A stretch of DNA of 64,000 bases from Adiantum capillus-veneris (GCA_014529385.2 CM043954.1:92407747-92471746); one strand, 5' to 3'; numbered from the stretch's first letter, positions 12,401 through 24,365 are shown. A program made the numbers and translations. The notes: a model not told the origin generated them from the letters alone.

Positions 12401-12830
12401 TCGTATAAATCTGAAATAGTAGCCCAGCCATCTTTATCAATGCTACACAGCAACTCATAAGCTCTTTTGTAGTCTACACCACATGGTTCTAGCTGGACAT
12501 AGTTTGTGAGTCCAATATTTTACCATAGGGGTTTAACTACGTCTTCCCTTGCTAGGTCTTGAGCTTCTTTGGGTAGTATTTGCACTTCTACTATGGATCC
12601 TTGTGCACTTTCCAATATGCCATGATAGACTGTGACATGCTGGCTCTCTAGTTGTTCCTTGGCCAACCATGTAACATTTTCTTCCTTTAGAGAATCCTCT
12701 TCTAACTGGTAAGGGGGAAGCTCGGCCAGCTTAGCCTCATAGTTTTCTTTTTTGGAGCTCCCAAAGTTGATGAGAGAGACCCTGATAGAAAATCACCAAA
12801 TATGGTTGTCAGACTTGTTCCAATAGTTCC
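9430..12830 (-). mobile_element. Probable non-autonomous LTR element with coiled-coil protein
   Basis: Read on the minus strand, a purine tract AAGGAGGGGGGAA (complement near 9927-9939) looks like a polypurine tract. The DNA below it has a TATA-like signal (TATAAAA, complement near 9678-9684), as in an LTR. Above it, about 2.9 kb encodes decayed protein on the same strand. One segment (near 12256-12453) contains ITADYITDALRFPKGGKKM, and long Glu/Lys/Gln-rich stretches at about 10600-11700 predict coiled coil. No reverse transcriptase, RNase H or integrase motif is present. The likely reading is a TR-GAG or LARD-type passenger. I found no partner LTR on the right, so borders are approximate. 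Broken in many places. Confidence 0.4.
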
Positions 12831-12886
12831 CAACAAGTAGAAAAGCTAATACAACAATTAAGGTGCAATCAAAATACAAATTTTGG

Positions 12887-12913
12887 CAAAATATATCTTT
12901 GGTGTGCCTAAGA

Positions 12914-12992
<79 letters not shown>

Positions 12993-13700
12993 ATGAAACT
13001 TGGTGCCAGAGTGGATGTACATGGTGTGTATGTGTTGCAGGTGATATGCATGAAGTATGATGGCTTTTTGACCCTGTGGTGAGAGCTACGAGTAATTCTG
13101 TGTCCCCTTTTTCTACTACTAGAGCCTGTTGTGTTTGATGGAGTTATGATGTGTCATCCTTGATGAAACTTGACATGGTGCTTCATTTGAGCCATATAAA
13201 CACATTTGAGACTAATTTTGATGAGTCAGGACCTCTGGTCACAGATCTGTCTTTGGCGTGTCTAAGATAGATTTGTGTGATATTGGGTCCTTTTAGGCTT
13301 CTACCATGAGCGCTACTATGGGGTTTCAGCTTGGTTCCTGATGAATTTTGAGCTGAATTGATAAGCCATAAGTCTTTTATGTCCACCGTTAGTGTCTTTT
13401 GGGCGGTAAAGTGCAACATAGGGAAGTGCATGGATGATAAGAGTGTACCACGGTGGTGTAGGTTATGTGTCAGCCATGGGGATCATAATTGTGTGAAAAG
13501 ATGTGCAAAAAGTGCTTCGAACATGGCAGTTTATCTTTGGAATGTCTAGGATAAAATTTGCATTTTAATGTCATTTATGCCCCAAACTTGCCCTATATAG
13601 CTTCTACTATGTTAGTTAAGGTAGGCGATGGCCCTGGTTTTGTATCTTGCACTTGGTGTTGATCCAGGTGAATTTTGTTGTCCTCTTCTAAGTAGAGTTT
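12887..13700. repeat. Three diverged copies of a ~300-bp repeat
   Basis: The phrase ATCTTTGG..TGYCTARGATA occurs near 12890, 13247 and 13532. The second and third copies then share GGCTTCTACCATG / AGCTTCTACTATG and, later, TGATGAATTTT / GGTGAATTTT. This points to an old tandem triplication. No coding capacity is evident. Confidence 0.45.
12919..12990 (+). repeat. (GT)36 microsatellite
   Basis: This is a pure GT dinucleotide tract of 72 bases, with no interruptions. Confidence 0.98.
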
Positions 13701-15215
13701 GATCTGGGGTCACTAGCCTAAGGTTGTGGGTCCACTGAACGTTAGTAGGAGTCAGGTATAGTGTGTACAGTGCCCCCTTGACTTTGAGGTCAAATGGATC
13801 AATATTTTGCATGGAAGCGCAAAATGTCATTTTGCGGTGGGGATTTGGTCATTTTGCCCTATGGTGATGAGATGGACTCTAATGCACCCCCAATTCTCAG
13901 CAGGTCTTCTAGGTGATGGCATTTGCACATGAGATAATTTTGATCGAAACTGAGCCTGTTACCTTTAGTGCACCAAAGATACTAGGTCAGCTTTTTGATC
14001 AACTTTTGCACTTTGAAGCTCAACACTGTGTTCTCTTACTAGAGATAAGCCTATGGTTCAAGTTTGGTGTGATTTGGTGTTCGGTGTGGCCGTTGTATAC
14101 GTCTTTGTTCCCAAAAAATTCCTAGATTTCCCTGTGTTGCCTTGCCTCTACGACCTTGGTGGTGGACAAAGTAGTGATCAAAATGCTTCTTCTTATAGTT
14201 ATGAACTTAACCCTCATGGTTGGAGCGAGAAAGAACCAATAGACTATACATAGAAGCGTGCAAAACATCGTCAAAAATCATTAGCTAGAAGGACTAGAAT
14301 GCAAATGAGAGTAGAAATGGCCTAAAGGGCTATACATACCTGGACTTTTCTGACACCCCCGATTTTGTACCTACCCATTGAGCCAAGTAGCCTTTACAAT
14401 GTATCCTCAAATTGAATTTTTTTGAAAACTGACACTTGAGGAACTTCTTGCCAAATGTTGTCAGTAGTATTTAGTGAGTTGGAGTGACCGCCAAACATTT
14501 TGATTGGAGTTGCCCCAAAATTTTTCTGGCCATTCCAGTGAGCTTCAAGATTTGGCGTTTGAAGTTGGATTCCAATTTTAATATTCTTGTTTCAAGCTTT
14601 TGTTAGCTGTTATGAACAAACATTAAATAAAATTATCCAAACTGTCCAAAAATTTCTCATTCCATGCTTAAAAATACAAAAACGCTTCTAATTCTATTAC
14701 TTGGCCATATTTTTACGGAATGCTCTGTTTTGATCATGTTTTTGGCCCAAAAACACACAGCAAGAGTAAAACCTGCAATATTTTTGGCTTTTTTGACATG
14801 TATTACAATATATACACACACCTAGGGGTTATCATATTACATTTTCCCCATTTTCTTAGTTATTAGGGAAGCTCCTCTATTTTTTTTTGAAAAAATTCAT
14901 ACGTTAATACACAAGTACTTCAAACATTGCCCCTTTTTTCTATCAGATTCATACGCTTAGGTCCACATTCAAAATATCTCCCCCTGTCCTTGCTCAAGTC
15001 CTTCGGGACGATAGAGTACAACCCGATTTGTGCAGTGCATGGGCAATACAATCGTGTTTAGGCATGACCGAGATTGGCCCTATCATGCAGCTGATGTCAA
15101 TGCATGTAAACACACTACGCGGTGCGGGTCTTGAATAGTGTACTCAAGGGTTGTTGATGGAGAGGTATCTTGTTTGGAACTCTTTTGAAGAGTAAATCCT
15201 ATAGCAATTGAGCAC
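13700..15215. other. Non-coding stretch
   Basis: I see no gene or RNA. The sequence is AT-rich with T runs. A short open frame at 13913-14125 has no recognisable features. The last bases run directly into the left terminal repeat of element D. Confidence 0.5.
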
Positions 15216-16345
15216 TGTCGGGGATAAATTTGTGCGGTTAGTGAGGTGGGATCAACACCAGGTTGCCTTATGTGGGAATTGGTGAGAGAAATGACACAAT
15301 GATATTTCGGAGATACAAACCACACTTTGGGACTCAAAATCTTTTTACTGTCAAATTAAAGTTTGGTTAGAACTTAACTACAAGCTTAAACAAAGAATTT
15401 TCTGACTTCTACTTAGTCAAGAGCGGAAGAAAAAGAAGCCATGCCCTTTATCACAAGAGCGCAAGAAGCCTTTATCTCGCCTTGCTCTTCCTTAACACGA
15501 GCATCCGTGGTTCTGTGACTTCCCTTGCTATTATGTTAATGCTTCACTGCCTTGCTCAAAAGGCCTCTCTCTCTTGAACTATTTGTCTCCGAACACTGAT
15601 AGCCCTTTAATTCTTTGTAGAGCTGACTCCCACTGTGGGAACGCTCAATTGAATTGGTAAAAAAAACCTTGAGCTTTTTAATTAAAAAAAGAGAAAAAAA
15701 ACGCTGCCCTTTTGTAACCTCTCCTCCTCTTTTTCTGTGGTGGGTCCTTTCAACCCCTTCTATCCACTGCTCTGCCTTTGCTTGTGCTAGTCTTCTTCTC
15801 CTGCTTTATGGCTCGCTCCTTGATCAAGTGCTTTTGCATCTCCTCTATCATCGACAGCGGCCTGCTACTCGTTATCGCTCGTCTCCCCTTCTGATCACGC
15901 GGCACCTTGCCTGATTTTTCTCCTCAAATCGCGCTCCTACTCCTGGCAATCAGTCCTTGGCAATTTAACTCTTCTCTCTCCTGCAGCTCGTCTTGGCCTC
16001 ACCTTTCCCAAAACCAGCGCAACGTACCGCCCTTGGTGACAACCAACAGACCTGCCATCAATGCTGCTCCCTTTACTCACGCTCGTCACGATGGCTATAT
16101 GCTCTCCTCCTCATGTGCTTTTTGCCCATCCCCTTCAAAACCCGCGGCTCTGTAGTTGACGCTCCTCTTATTTTTCTGCTCCTCTTTGCCCACACTCGCT
16201 CTTCCTTCTCTTGCTGCTCTCGGCCCTCCTTTTCTTAACGTGACACAGCCCCCTCTTTATCTTTACTGGTGGGCTTTTTCTTTATTGAAAGCTTTGTTAC
16301 CCCAAGCGGCCATTCCCACGGTGCTGTTCATCGACTCGCTTTCAT

Positions 16346-16525
16346 CACATTGCTACTGAATATTTGCATGGCAAGGTGAGAAAAGCCGCCTTCAAGCCTT
16401 GAAACTATTTCCACCAAAGCCCAAGGAAGCCCAAGGTCAAGAATATATTGCACAACATAGTTTCCGTATTGATCCTGAGAGAGTGCAAGAGCATTGGTTG
16501 CAATTTTAGTGACCAACTGCCATTG
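16346..16525 (-). pseudogene. Captured Pumilio (PUF) repeat fragment, left copy
   Basis: About 59 residues match PUF-domain repeats: [18 protein letters not shown], then [11 protein letters not shown], then a helix containing [16 protein letters not shown] and FSSNV. PUF proteins bind 3' UTRs of mRNAs; the NYVVQ helix is the RNA-reading face of one repeat (N and Q are base-contact positions). The wording is closest to plant Pumilio proteins of the APUM7-12 type, from memory. It covers under two of the usual eight repeats, so it is not a working gene. It lies directly downstream of the histone deacetylase fragment, inside a retrotransposon terminal repeat, on the element's own strand. Confidence 0.82.
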
Positions 16526-16557
16526 TTGTACACCCGATGCAAAATCCACAAGACATA

Positions 16558-16797
16558 GCATCCATGTCTATCACCTGAAAGTGAGTCCGCTCCACATTGC
16601 AGCACCACTCCACCAGGTTGTACTTTGGATATAATAGGTTTGAAAAGAAATTGGTAAGCCTCATCATCAATTTCATCTTTAAAGGGCATATTCAAGGAGT
16701 AATATTTCCCACTGCCGTGTCCAATGTCCTTGAGATCACCTGTACCAGGAAAGTAGTCCCCAAACTTATGAAATGATATCGTCATCACTCTTTCCCT
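16558..16797 (-). pseudogene. Captured class I histone deacetylase fragment, left copy
   Basis: About 80 residues match the RPD3/HDA1 deacetylase family: [19 protein letters not shown], then [31 protein letters not shown], and [14 protein letters not shown]. This is the middle of the catalytic domain, before the glycine-rich GGGGYT loop, and resembles plant HDA6/HDA9. Normal proteins are over 400 residues, so this is a fragment that was copied into element D. The orientation agrees with the element. It could derive from mRNA or genomic exons; the sequence does not decide. Confidence 0.88.
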
Positions 16798-17030
16798 AGG
16801 AAGAGGCTTCAGTATTTCCATCTTTTAGTCAAGCCCATAGCATAATATTTACTCCAGAAACTTCTAACATTAACAACTTTAGATTCCAAGTTATGATATT
16901 AAAAACCATTCCCACGCCACATGAGGGCCATTGCAAGCTTGCCATCGTGCGAAAATGCTCTGCTCCCAACCATAATCCGAGCACTCATAAAACCAATGAA
17001 TATGTGACTTCTGCATAAAATTCTCCATAC

Positions 17031-18109
17031 AAAGGTATGAGAGTAAAACATCCAACCCCTCTGAACGTGCACATCCTCCTGCATGTGCCAACCGTCTTTA
17101 GGTTGTTAATCATCATAAGAAAAATTATTGCCAGAAGCATCTTCTAGCGAATACATCTCATCATTTTCTTGGTCTATCCTTCACGCTTCTTGAATAATTT
17201 GATCCTCTTCCTTTCAAAGGACACTTAAGCATGGTGCCATCAAGTTCTCTGAGCTTGTAAGTTCCATTATCATAAACACGCAACACAACATAAGGTCCAA
17301 ACCATCTCTTAACCATTTTACGCATGGCCGAATATTGATTTTCCAAAATGCTTTCATAAACAAGCACCGAATCTCCATCTTTGATAGTATATGGTCTCAA
17401 CCTATGCTTCTTGTCAAATGCAGCTTTGTTCTCCAATCATACCTCCTTGAGCTTATCTATTGCCTAGTCAATGTCTTCTTGGCATCTTTCAAGCTGCCGA
17501 AGGCGCATAGCAAGCAAATCTTTAGTTGACATTTCCGATTCCCATGGCAGTATGGTCCAAGAAACAATTGTCTCTTCTATAGGCATGATTGTCTTTTGCC
17601 CATACATAAGTTCAAATGGCATAAATCCTGTAACTAAGCTATGAGTAGTTTTGTCATCCCACAAAGCAAAAGGTAAAAGTTTAGGCCAATCTCCAATTCG
17701 TCCTCTACAAGCCTTGTCCAAAGTTGATTCCCAATTGATTAAAGAACTCATAAGATTCATCTGCATCTAATTCTCCTCTATCAGCAGTAATCTTTCCAAT
17801 GCAACCATATCAGCAAATCACATCCTCAAGCAAAACTTGCAATACTGAACTTGTAGCTTTGGTACGCAAAGATCTTCCTTCAACTTGATTAGTGAGATCC
17901 TCTCTAGCAAGAACAATATGCCTCATTTGTGAAATACTGAATGGAATAGTGATCAAATCTACAACCCACTTATAATGCATAGCCAATGGATAAGAAGGAT
18001 GTAACTCATCTCGATGTCGCACATTTGAATACTGTTGACAAACCATACAAGTCTCCACAAATCGAGCAATATCTTTGTGCATGCCTTTCCACCAATAGCG
18101 CCCTTTCAT
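17031..18109 (-). pseudogene. Element D integrase remnant
   Basis: In minus-strand order: GRYWWKGMHKDIARFVETCMV near 18050-18109 is the HHCC zinc region (W-W...C-x2-C), then HYKWVVDLITIPF opens the catalytic core, then LPFALWDDKTTHS and FMPFELMYGQ are the usual late-core motifs. Finally, 17161-17436 is a basic post-core segment (DGDSVLVYE; WFGPYVVLRVYDNGTYKL), the GPY-type module common in gypsy integrases. It is a fossil. Confidence 0.75.
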
Positions 18110-18158
18110 CTTGGTAAAAGTTTCCCAAACTCCTCTATATATGTCTTGCCCATAAATT

Positions 18159-19170
18159 CTAATGAAACTCTTTAATTACATGTTGTTGTTTTACTTTGTC
18201 ACATACTACTCGTTGTGGTGATCCTCTTGGACGTTTTGGTTGCTTCCACAAGTGCCCATCTTTAAGGAAATAACCATAAGCTTTCTTCCTGATCCTCGTG
18301 TATTCTTGGTCACTCCATTCCTCTTGCTTGGTGAGAGTGCTGAGATAACGGCCTATCAAAAGCCACTCTCCATTGTACATCTCCTCTAAAAAAGCTTCAA
18401 AAACACGAGCAAGAGCATTATAGCTTGCATGCAAATGAGAAGAAGTATAAAAGTTTAAGCCCACATCATCACTCTCTGTAAGCATCTTCTCCTCATCTTT
18501 GTACATGGATCTTGATAACATATCTGCTATCGGATTGTCCCTTCCTGCAATATGATAGAATTCGGGATTAAGAGACTTAATGAAAGATGTCCACCGTAAC
18601 ATAGTAATATCTGGAGTGGAGCAATTCATCACCATTCCTATCAACGGCAAACAATCAGTCTCCACTACAACTGAAGCTCCGATAAAATACTCCTTGTCAG
18701 ACTTTAGAGCAGTAGCAACACCCCAAAGCTCTCTCTTAACCTGTGGATAACTTTGTTGACGAGTGTTAAGCACCTTTGCACCAAACCGAATAGCATATCT
18801 ATCACCATCTTCATCATTTTGACCAATAGCCCATCCAATGCCTGTCGGACTAGTGTCAACTGTCAAAATCACTGGCCTTCCACATTTATAATCAACCTTC
18901 CTTAAGGTAGGAGCTTCCAAAAGTTTTTGATGGCCTTTTGTATGAGCATCTTCCCACACAAATCTTTTTCCTTTTCTTAATATAACTAGTAAAGTACTTT
19001 TGCAACATGAGCAAAGTGAGGTAACCAAATACGATAAAACACGCAAGCACCCAAAAAAAGACGGACTTCAGTAATATTGATGTGCATGCATTCTTCATCC
19101 TTTGTATTTCTTCCACCTTAGCTAGGCTTGAGCGTTGTCCATGTGGCCCACGCATATGTCCAACAATCAA
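18159..19170 (-). pseudogene. Element D RNase H and connection remnant
   Basis: VILTVDTSPTGIGWAIGQ carries the first catalytic Asp of a gypsy RNase H. YPQVKRELWGVATALK carries the Glu, and VVETDCLPLIGMV the next Asp. HIAGRDNPIADMLSR is the characteristic end of the domain. It would degrade the RNA strand during reverse transcription. The sequence between the motifs is well kept for an old copy. Confidence 0.82.
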
Positions 19171-19199
19171 TATTTCTTTACCTCTTCAAGTTTAGATAG

Positions 19200-20300
19200 A
19201 ATAGCTTCACAATCTGCAATGTGTTGAGTAACAAAGCTTCGATGCCCCTTCTAATCTTCTACCTCGTCTTTTAGACCTTCTTCACAACCCTTGATTGGCA
19301 AATCATCAATAAAAGGCATAGTAATGTGAGGAATGAATTTTCTTAACACTTTATTCATGCCATTCATCATGTGAGCAACAGAATTTGTGGCACCTTGCGA
19401 TAAGGTGCACATCCTTACCAACCCAAGTGGAATACGCATAGTAGTGAGATCCCTACTCTCCAAAGCAAGTTGAAACTAATCATAACCTGAGTAATGATCA
19501 GCCATGGAGTATATAGCCCTATCTGCAAAAGCTTCTGCAAACTCATCCACAATTGGACATGTGCCAACATTAGGAATTGTTACCTTATTTACCGGCTGCA
19601 TGTCCTGAATAAATCGCAAGGCTCCATTCTTCTTTGGGACGGTGAATCATCAATTAGAATAAGGTGCACAAGATGGCTCAAAAATACCCATATGTATCTT
19701 TTCATTTAACAAGTCAATAAGCTTTGGTAGATGGGATTTAGGAACAGGAATAGGACGCAAATTCCATGGCATATGTGGAACGGTAAAGATAATCATAGGT
19801 GATACAACATTTGGATCTACACATCCAATCTCTCTGGGCTCAAAAGAAAAGGCTTTACCATGTTTCACAAGCATCTCTTGAAAGCACTTGACCTCCTCAT
19901 CAGTAAGAAACCCTTCTTCGCCGATGACTACTTGCTTCAAGGTCTCTTCAATAAATTTGTGTCCAATGTTCTTGGGATCCCTTAGCTTCGGTTGGTGTGA
20001 AGCCTTCTTGATAACCTCGTCACTTCCCACTGGGAGAGGGGTAGCTACAAGCTTGACCTTCTTTGCAAAAGTCTTGTACTTTGTATCCACTTGTACTGCA
20101 AAAGCACCACCCAATTCTTTGCTTACCTCCGTTAGAATATCATACATGTCCATCGAATTCACTCGCACAAATTCTGTCACACTTTGCAACCTACTCTTCT
20201 TGATAACTTCAAGTTCTGACATCATATCAACATAAGAAACTTCTTCAAATATTGTTGAGATAACATCATCATGTTCAAGTACATCACATCCCTAAAAATC
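19200..20300 (-). pseudogene. Element D reverse transcriptase remnant
   Basis: The upstream part (19650-20225) contains FTVPHMPWNLRPIPVP and LPKLIDLLNEKIHMGI, the palm-entry region of gypsy RT. The lower part (19251-19463) contains RIPLGLVRMCTLSQGATNS (the block equal to PFGL-TNAP) and MPFIDDLPIKG (catalytic Asp pair). The wording differs from chromoviruses A and H. Confidence 0.75.
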
Positions 20301-20639
20301 ACTTTGAACACTTACCACTTAGGTAGCTCCATGAACTTCTTGTATGAAACTGAACCTTTAGGTGTTAGTCCCAGAAACCCCAAAGAAAAAGTCTCTTCTT
20401 GCGAGAACTTCTTCTCCTCTGTACCACTATAGTCCCTCTCTATAGTGGCACCCCAAGAAAATCCTGAGCAAACATGTACTCTTTGAACTCTTTGCAAACC
20501 CTTGGCAAAGGTTGTTCTCGTAAGCTATCTTTATTCCCGACATGATCAACACAAACAATTAAAAATTGAACCGCTCTCTTACCATCTTTGCTTCGGATCC
20601 TTGCATATGTTGAACCATCATCCAAAACCTTTGTCTCCA

Positions 20640-21020
20640 TATGCACAACTGTGATGTAAGGTTTCCCTAGGATAAGAGGATAAGAGGAATGCTCCTATAT
20701 AAAAAAAATTCTATTCATCACAAGCATCTCCGATTGTAACCTTGACATTTGCACATGCACCATATAAATGGCCAGGGCTGGGTGTTGGCAGCTCAAATCC
20801 GCCAACCATGATCCATATCAATAGGCCACTTCCCTCTCTGGTACAAGCTTTTTGACATAAAATTAATTTTTGGACCATGATCCACAAGTTCCAGAATAGG
20901 CTAATCAATATCACCAATCTTAACAATTGTCTCCATAGTGGCTCCCGCCCAATGTGTTCTAGAAAAATGACTGCTAGGTACTGCTTCCTCACCATCATCA
21001 TTATTGAAGTGAACATGTCT
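20640..21020 (-). pseudogene. Element D protease remnant
   Basis: The segment PTPSPGHLYGACANVKVTIGD (read in parts) matches the second half of retropepsins from gypsy elements whose pattern is DLFGACPxVxVxIGD. An active-site D-x-G would lie just upstream. Decayed; identity rests on this one block and its position between gag and RT. Confidence 0.5.
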
Positions 21021-21299
21021 TGCCTCGGGTGTAACTTGATTGGAGATCACTGCAAAGTCTAGATTGTAAGATTTCTTCTTCAATCTCTGACTCGTAAGCA
21101 TCTAGAATTGATTCTACATGTTGAATCACTTGGCTCTTGACCGCATCAGGTTCTTGCTCGACTGGTACTTGCCTCTTTTGCTTTATAATATCAATTATCT
21201 CCTCATGAAATTCATGTTTAGAAATACCCAAGACATTGCCCAATGTAATTTCCACCTTGCTATTGCGCTCCTCAAATACCTTCTTCACATCTGTAGCCA

Positions 21300-22835
21300 A
21301 ATCAATATTAGTTTTTAACTTTTAAGAAGGCTCTCTTGGCTTACCTTGATTTTTATCTTTGGATGCCTCTTCCATAACGACTTTAGGTGTAGGAACTGCT
21401 TTGGAACTTGTGCCTTCTTCCTTCTTGCCGCTAGTCCTTGTAGCTTGTTTTGATGAGCCCGCAATATCTTCATCTCTCTTGCACTTCTCTTCCACCATAA
21501 ATTCGTTAGCCTGAGTTTTTGCAAGAAAGGCATACACAAAAAGAGAATCTATAGGATCTTACCACCCCGTAGTTTTTTGAATGCAGTTCCCAGCTTGACT
21601 TAATGTGTAACGAATTATTTTACCTTTGTCAGTTGTCCTCAAAGCATAGGGCCATAGATTCCCTTTAGCCTTAGTACTTTCCTCATCCTCCGCACTGCAC
21701 ACCTGTAATCCATAAGTTGTTGGATCAACCCTAGAGACATTGTGCTGCATCTCCTCAACCAGCTTCTTCATACTGCCCTTCCCATAGTTAAAGCGTAGAT
21801 GCTCACCAGAGTCTTTAAGATGCGGCTTGCCATCCTTCCAAAAAACAATGTTCTTCTTATAAGCTTCATTGAAATCATCACAATTTTTGCGTATATGATC
21901 TAATCTATCACACCACATGTATCCTTTAACCTAGTCTTGTTGTGGAGGACGGTGTTTGGGTTTTGAAGAAGATCCACTTGCACTTAAAACATCAAGTTTA
22001 ACAGCTTTTAAATTCAAATTCAACTATTGTTTAACTTTTGTACCAGCTCATCAAGGACTGGATCTTCTAGCTTGGGCTTGGGCTTCTCCACTAGATCCTC
22101 TTCGAGAGCTTCCATAGGATCAGCCACTATGAACTTGTCCACCCTCTTTTGTCTCTTTACAATCATATTAACAGCTTATGTAACCAATTTCCAATCAGAA
22201 GTTAAGCCTAACTGACTCAATGGATCCTCAAGCAGGTGTACCAAGCTCTTCTAAAGGTGCAAATCTGCTGCTTGAATAAATAGCTCGACCTTTCCCGGCT
22301 GCATTGTTTTTTGCTCAGCAGTAGATAACTATTCAAACTTCTTTTCAAAAGCTCGTAGTAATTCTCTTGCAGATAATCCTTTATCCTTCTGCTGTATTCA
22401 TTTCATAAAGCTTTGCTTGGTAGCCCGTTGAGAATCTTCAAGAAAATACTATTCTTGTAAAGCCTTCTTAAACTCCTACCAGTTTGCACCATGTGTTACC
22501 CGAATTTCTTCAATTCGAGTCCTAAGCTCGAGAGCTGCAATTAAGTAAAACTTTTCACTGAGTCATGATCATTAACTCCATAATCCTCCATAGATTGATC
22601 ATAATTAGTACAAAATTTTGAAATATCATGACCTTCAAATCTTTGCAGCTTTTCCGTTACTGTATACCTCGCTTGACGCATATGCTCACTTTGTTGGTAC
22701 TGCTGCTGAGAAGCCTGCTGCTGCATATAGGCTGCAAACTGCTGCATCACCTATTGCATTGCTACTTATTGTGGTGTCAACATCTTCTGCTTCCAAGTCC
22801 CACTCCGATTTGCTTCACGTCGGGTTCACTAAAGA
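21300..22835 (-). pseudogene. Element D gag remnant
   Basis: Near 22541-22750 is a Gln-rich Gag start (QFAAYMQQQASQQQYQQ) followed by VTEKLQRFEGHDISKF, a capsid-like opening. At 21860-21918 a CCHC-type knuckle can be seen (WCDRLDHIRKNCDDF). A Lys/Glu-rich segment follows at 21315-21540. The order fits capsid then nucleocapsid. Broken in several places. Confidence 0.6.
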
Positions 22836-23949
22836 TGTCGGGGATAAATTTGTGCGGTTAGTGAGCTAGGATCAACTCCGGGTTGCCTTATGTGGGAATT
22901 GGTGAGAGAAATGACACAATGATATATCAGAGATACAAAACACACTTTGGGACTCAAAATCTTTTTACTTTCAAATTAAAGTTTGGTTAGAACTTAACTA
23001 CAAGCTTAAACAAAGAATCTATTTACTTCTGCTTAGTCAAGAGCGGAAGAATAAGAAGCCATGCCCTTTATCACAAGAGTGCAAGAAAGTCTTATCTCTC
23101 CTTTCTCTTCCTTAACACGAGCATCCTTGGTCCTTTGACTTCCCTTGCTTTTCTGTTAATGATTCACTACCGTGCTGAAAGGTCTCTCTCTCTTGAACTG
23201 TTTGTCTCCTAACACTAAGAGCCCTTTATTTCTTTGTAGAGCGGACTCCCACAGTGGAAACACTCAATTGAATTTAAAAAAACCTTGAGTTTTGTAATTA
23301 AAAAAAAGAGAAAAAAAAACGATGCCCTTTTGTACCCTCTTCAGAAAGCTCTCCTCCTCTTTTGTTGTGACGGGTCCTTTCAACCCCTTCTACCCACTGC
23401 TCTGCCTTTTCTTGCGCTAGTCTTCTTCTCCTGCTTTACGGCTCGCTCCTTGATTGAGCGCTTTTGCAACTCCTGTATCATCGATAGCGGCCTGCTACTC
23501 GTTCACGCTTGTCTCCCCTTCTGATCATGCGCCTGATTTTTCTCCTCAACTCACGTTCTCCTCAACTCACGTTCGTGCTCTTGGCAATCAACCCTCCGCA
23601 ATTCAACTATTCTCTCTCCTACAGCTCGTCTTGGCCTCGCCTTTCTCAAAACCAGCACAACCTACCGCCCTTGGTGACGACCAACAGACCTGCCATCAAC
23701 GCTGCTCCTCCTCACATGCTTTTTGCCCATCCCCTTCAAAACCCGCGGCTCTCCATTTGAGCTCTCCTTATTTTTCTGCTCCTTTTTGCCTGCACTCGCT
23801 CTTCCTTCTGTCACTGCTCCCGGTCCCTCCTTTTTTTAACGCGGCATAGTCCCCTCTTTATTTTTAGTGGTGGTCTTTTGCTTTATTGAAAGCTTTGTTA
23901 CCCCAAGCGGTCATTCCCACAACGCTCTTCATCGACTCACTTTCATCAC

Positions 23950-24085
23950 ATTGCTACTGAGCCTTTGCACGGCAAGAAGCCCAAGGTCAAAAATATATTG
24001 CACAACATAGTTTTTGTGTTGATCCTAAGACAGTACACGAGCATTGGTTGCAATTTCAGTGACCAACTGCCGTTGCTGTACACTT
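23950..24085 (-). pseudogene. Captured Pumilio fragment, right copy
   Basis: This is the counterpart of the left copy, with [17 protein letters not shown] and NYVVQYI still readable on the minus strand. It is more worn than the left copy. Confidence 0.7.
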
Positions 24086-24139
24086 GATGTAAAATCCACA
24101 GAACGTTGCAAGACACATGATCCATGTCTATCACCTGAA

Positions 24140-24365
24140 AGTAAGTCCGCTCCACATTGCAGCACCACTAAACTAGGCTGTACTTTGGATATAATAGGCT
24201 TGAAAAGAAATTGGTAAGCCTCATCATCAATTCCTTCTTTAAGGGGCATATTCAAGGAGTAATACTTCCCACTCCCGTGACCAATGTCCTTGAGATCACC
24301 TAACCAGGAAAGTAGTCCCCAAAATTATGAATGATACCGTCATCATTCTTTCCCTAGGAAGAGGC
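24140..24365 (-). pseudogene. Captured histone deacetylase fragment, right copy
   Basis: This is the counterpart of the left copy: [36 protein letters not shown] and LLSGDRHG are readable on the minus strand. Both copies lack the same few residues between KV and QP that full-length deacetylases have, so they descend from one captured fragment. Confidence 0.82.

Larger units (their letters stand above)
15216..17030 (-). repeat. Left terminal repeat of element D (3' LTR)
   Basis: It matches 22836-24588. Its lower part (15216-16330) is non-coding: a T-rich tract near 15655-15720 followed by C/T-rich DNA. Its upper part holds host-derived fragments of a Pumilio protein and a histone deacetylase on the minus strand. 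The upper border is uncertain. The match to the right copy fades near 17030, but a purine tract AGAGGGG (complement near 17057-17063) followed by TGGATG could put the true LTR start a little further right, near 17056. Confidence 0.8.

Noticed and set aside
12863-13060. Cysteine/valine-repeat protein
   Set aside because: The frame is only a translation of the GT microsatellite.
16328-16821. Working histone deacetylase or Pumilio genes
   Set aside because: Only about 80 and 59 residues are present, duplicated within retrotransposon terminal repeats, without the rest of either protein.
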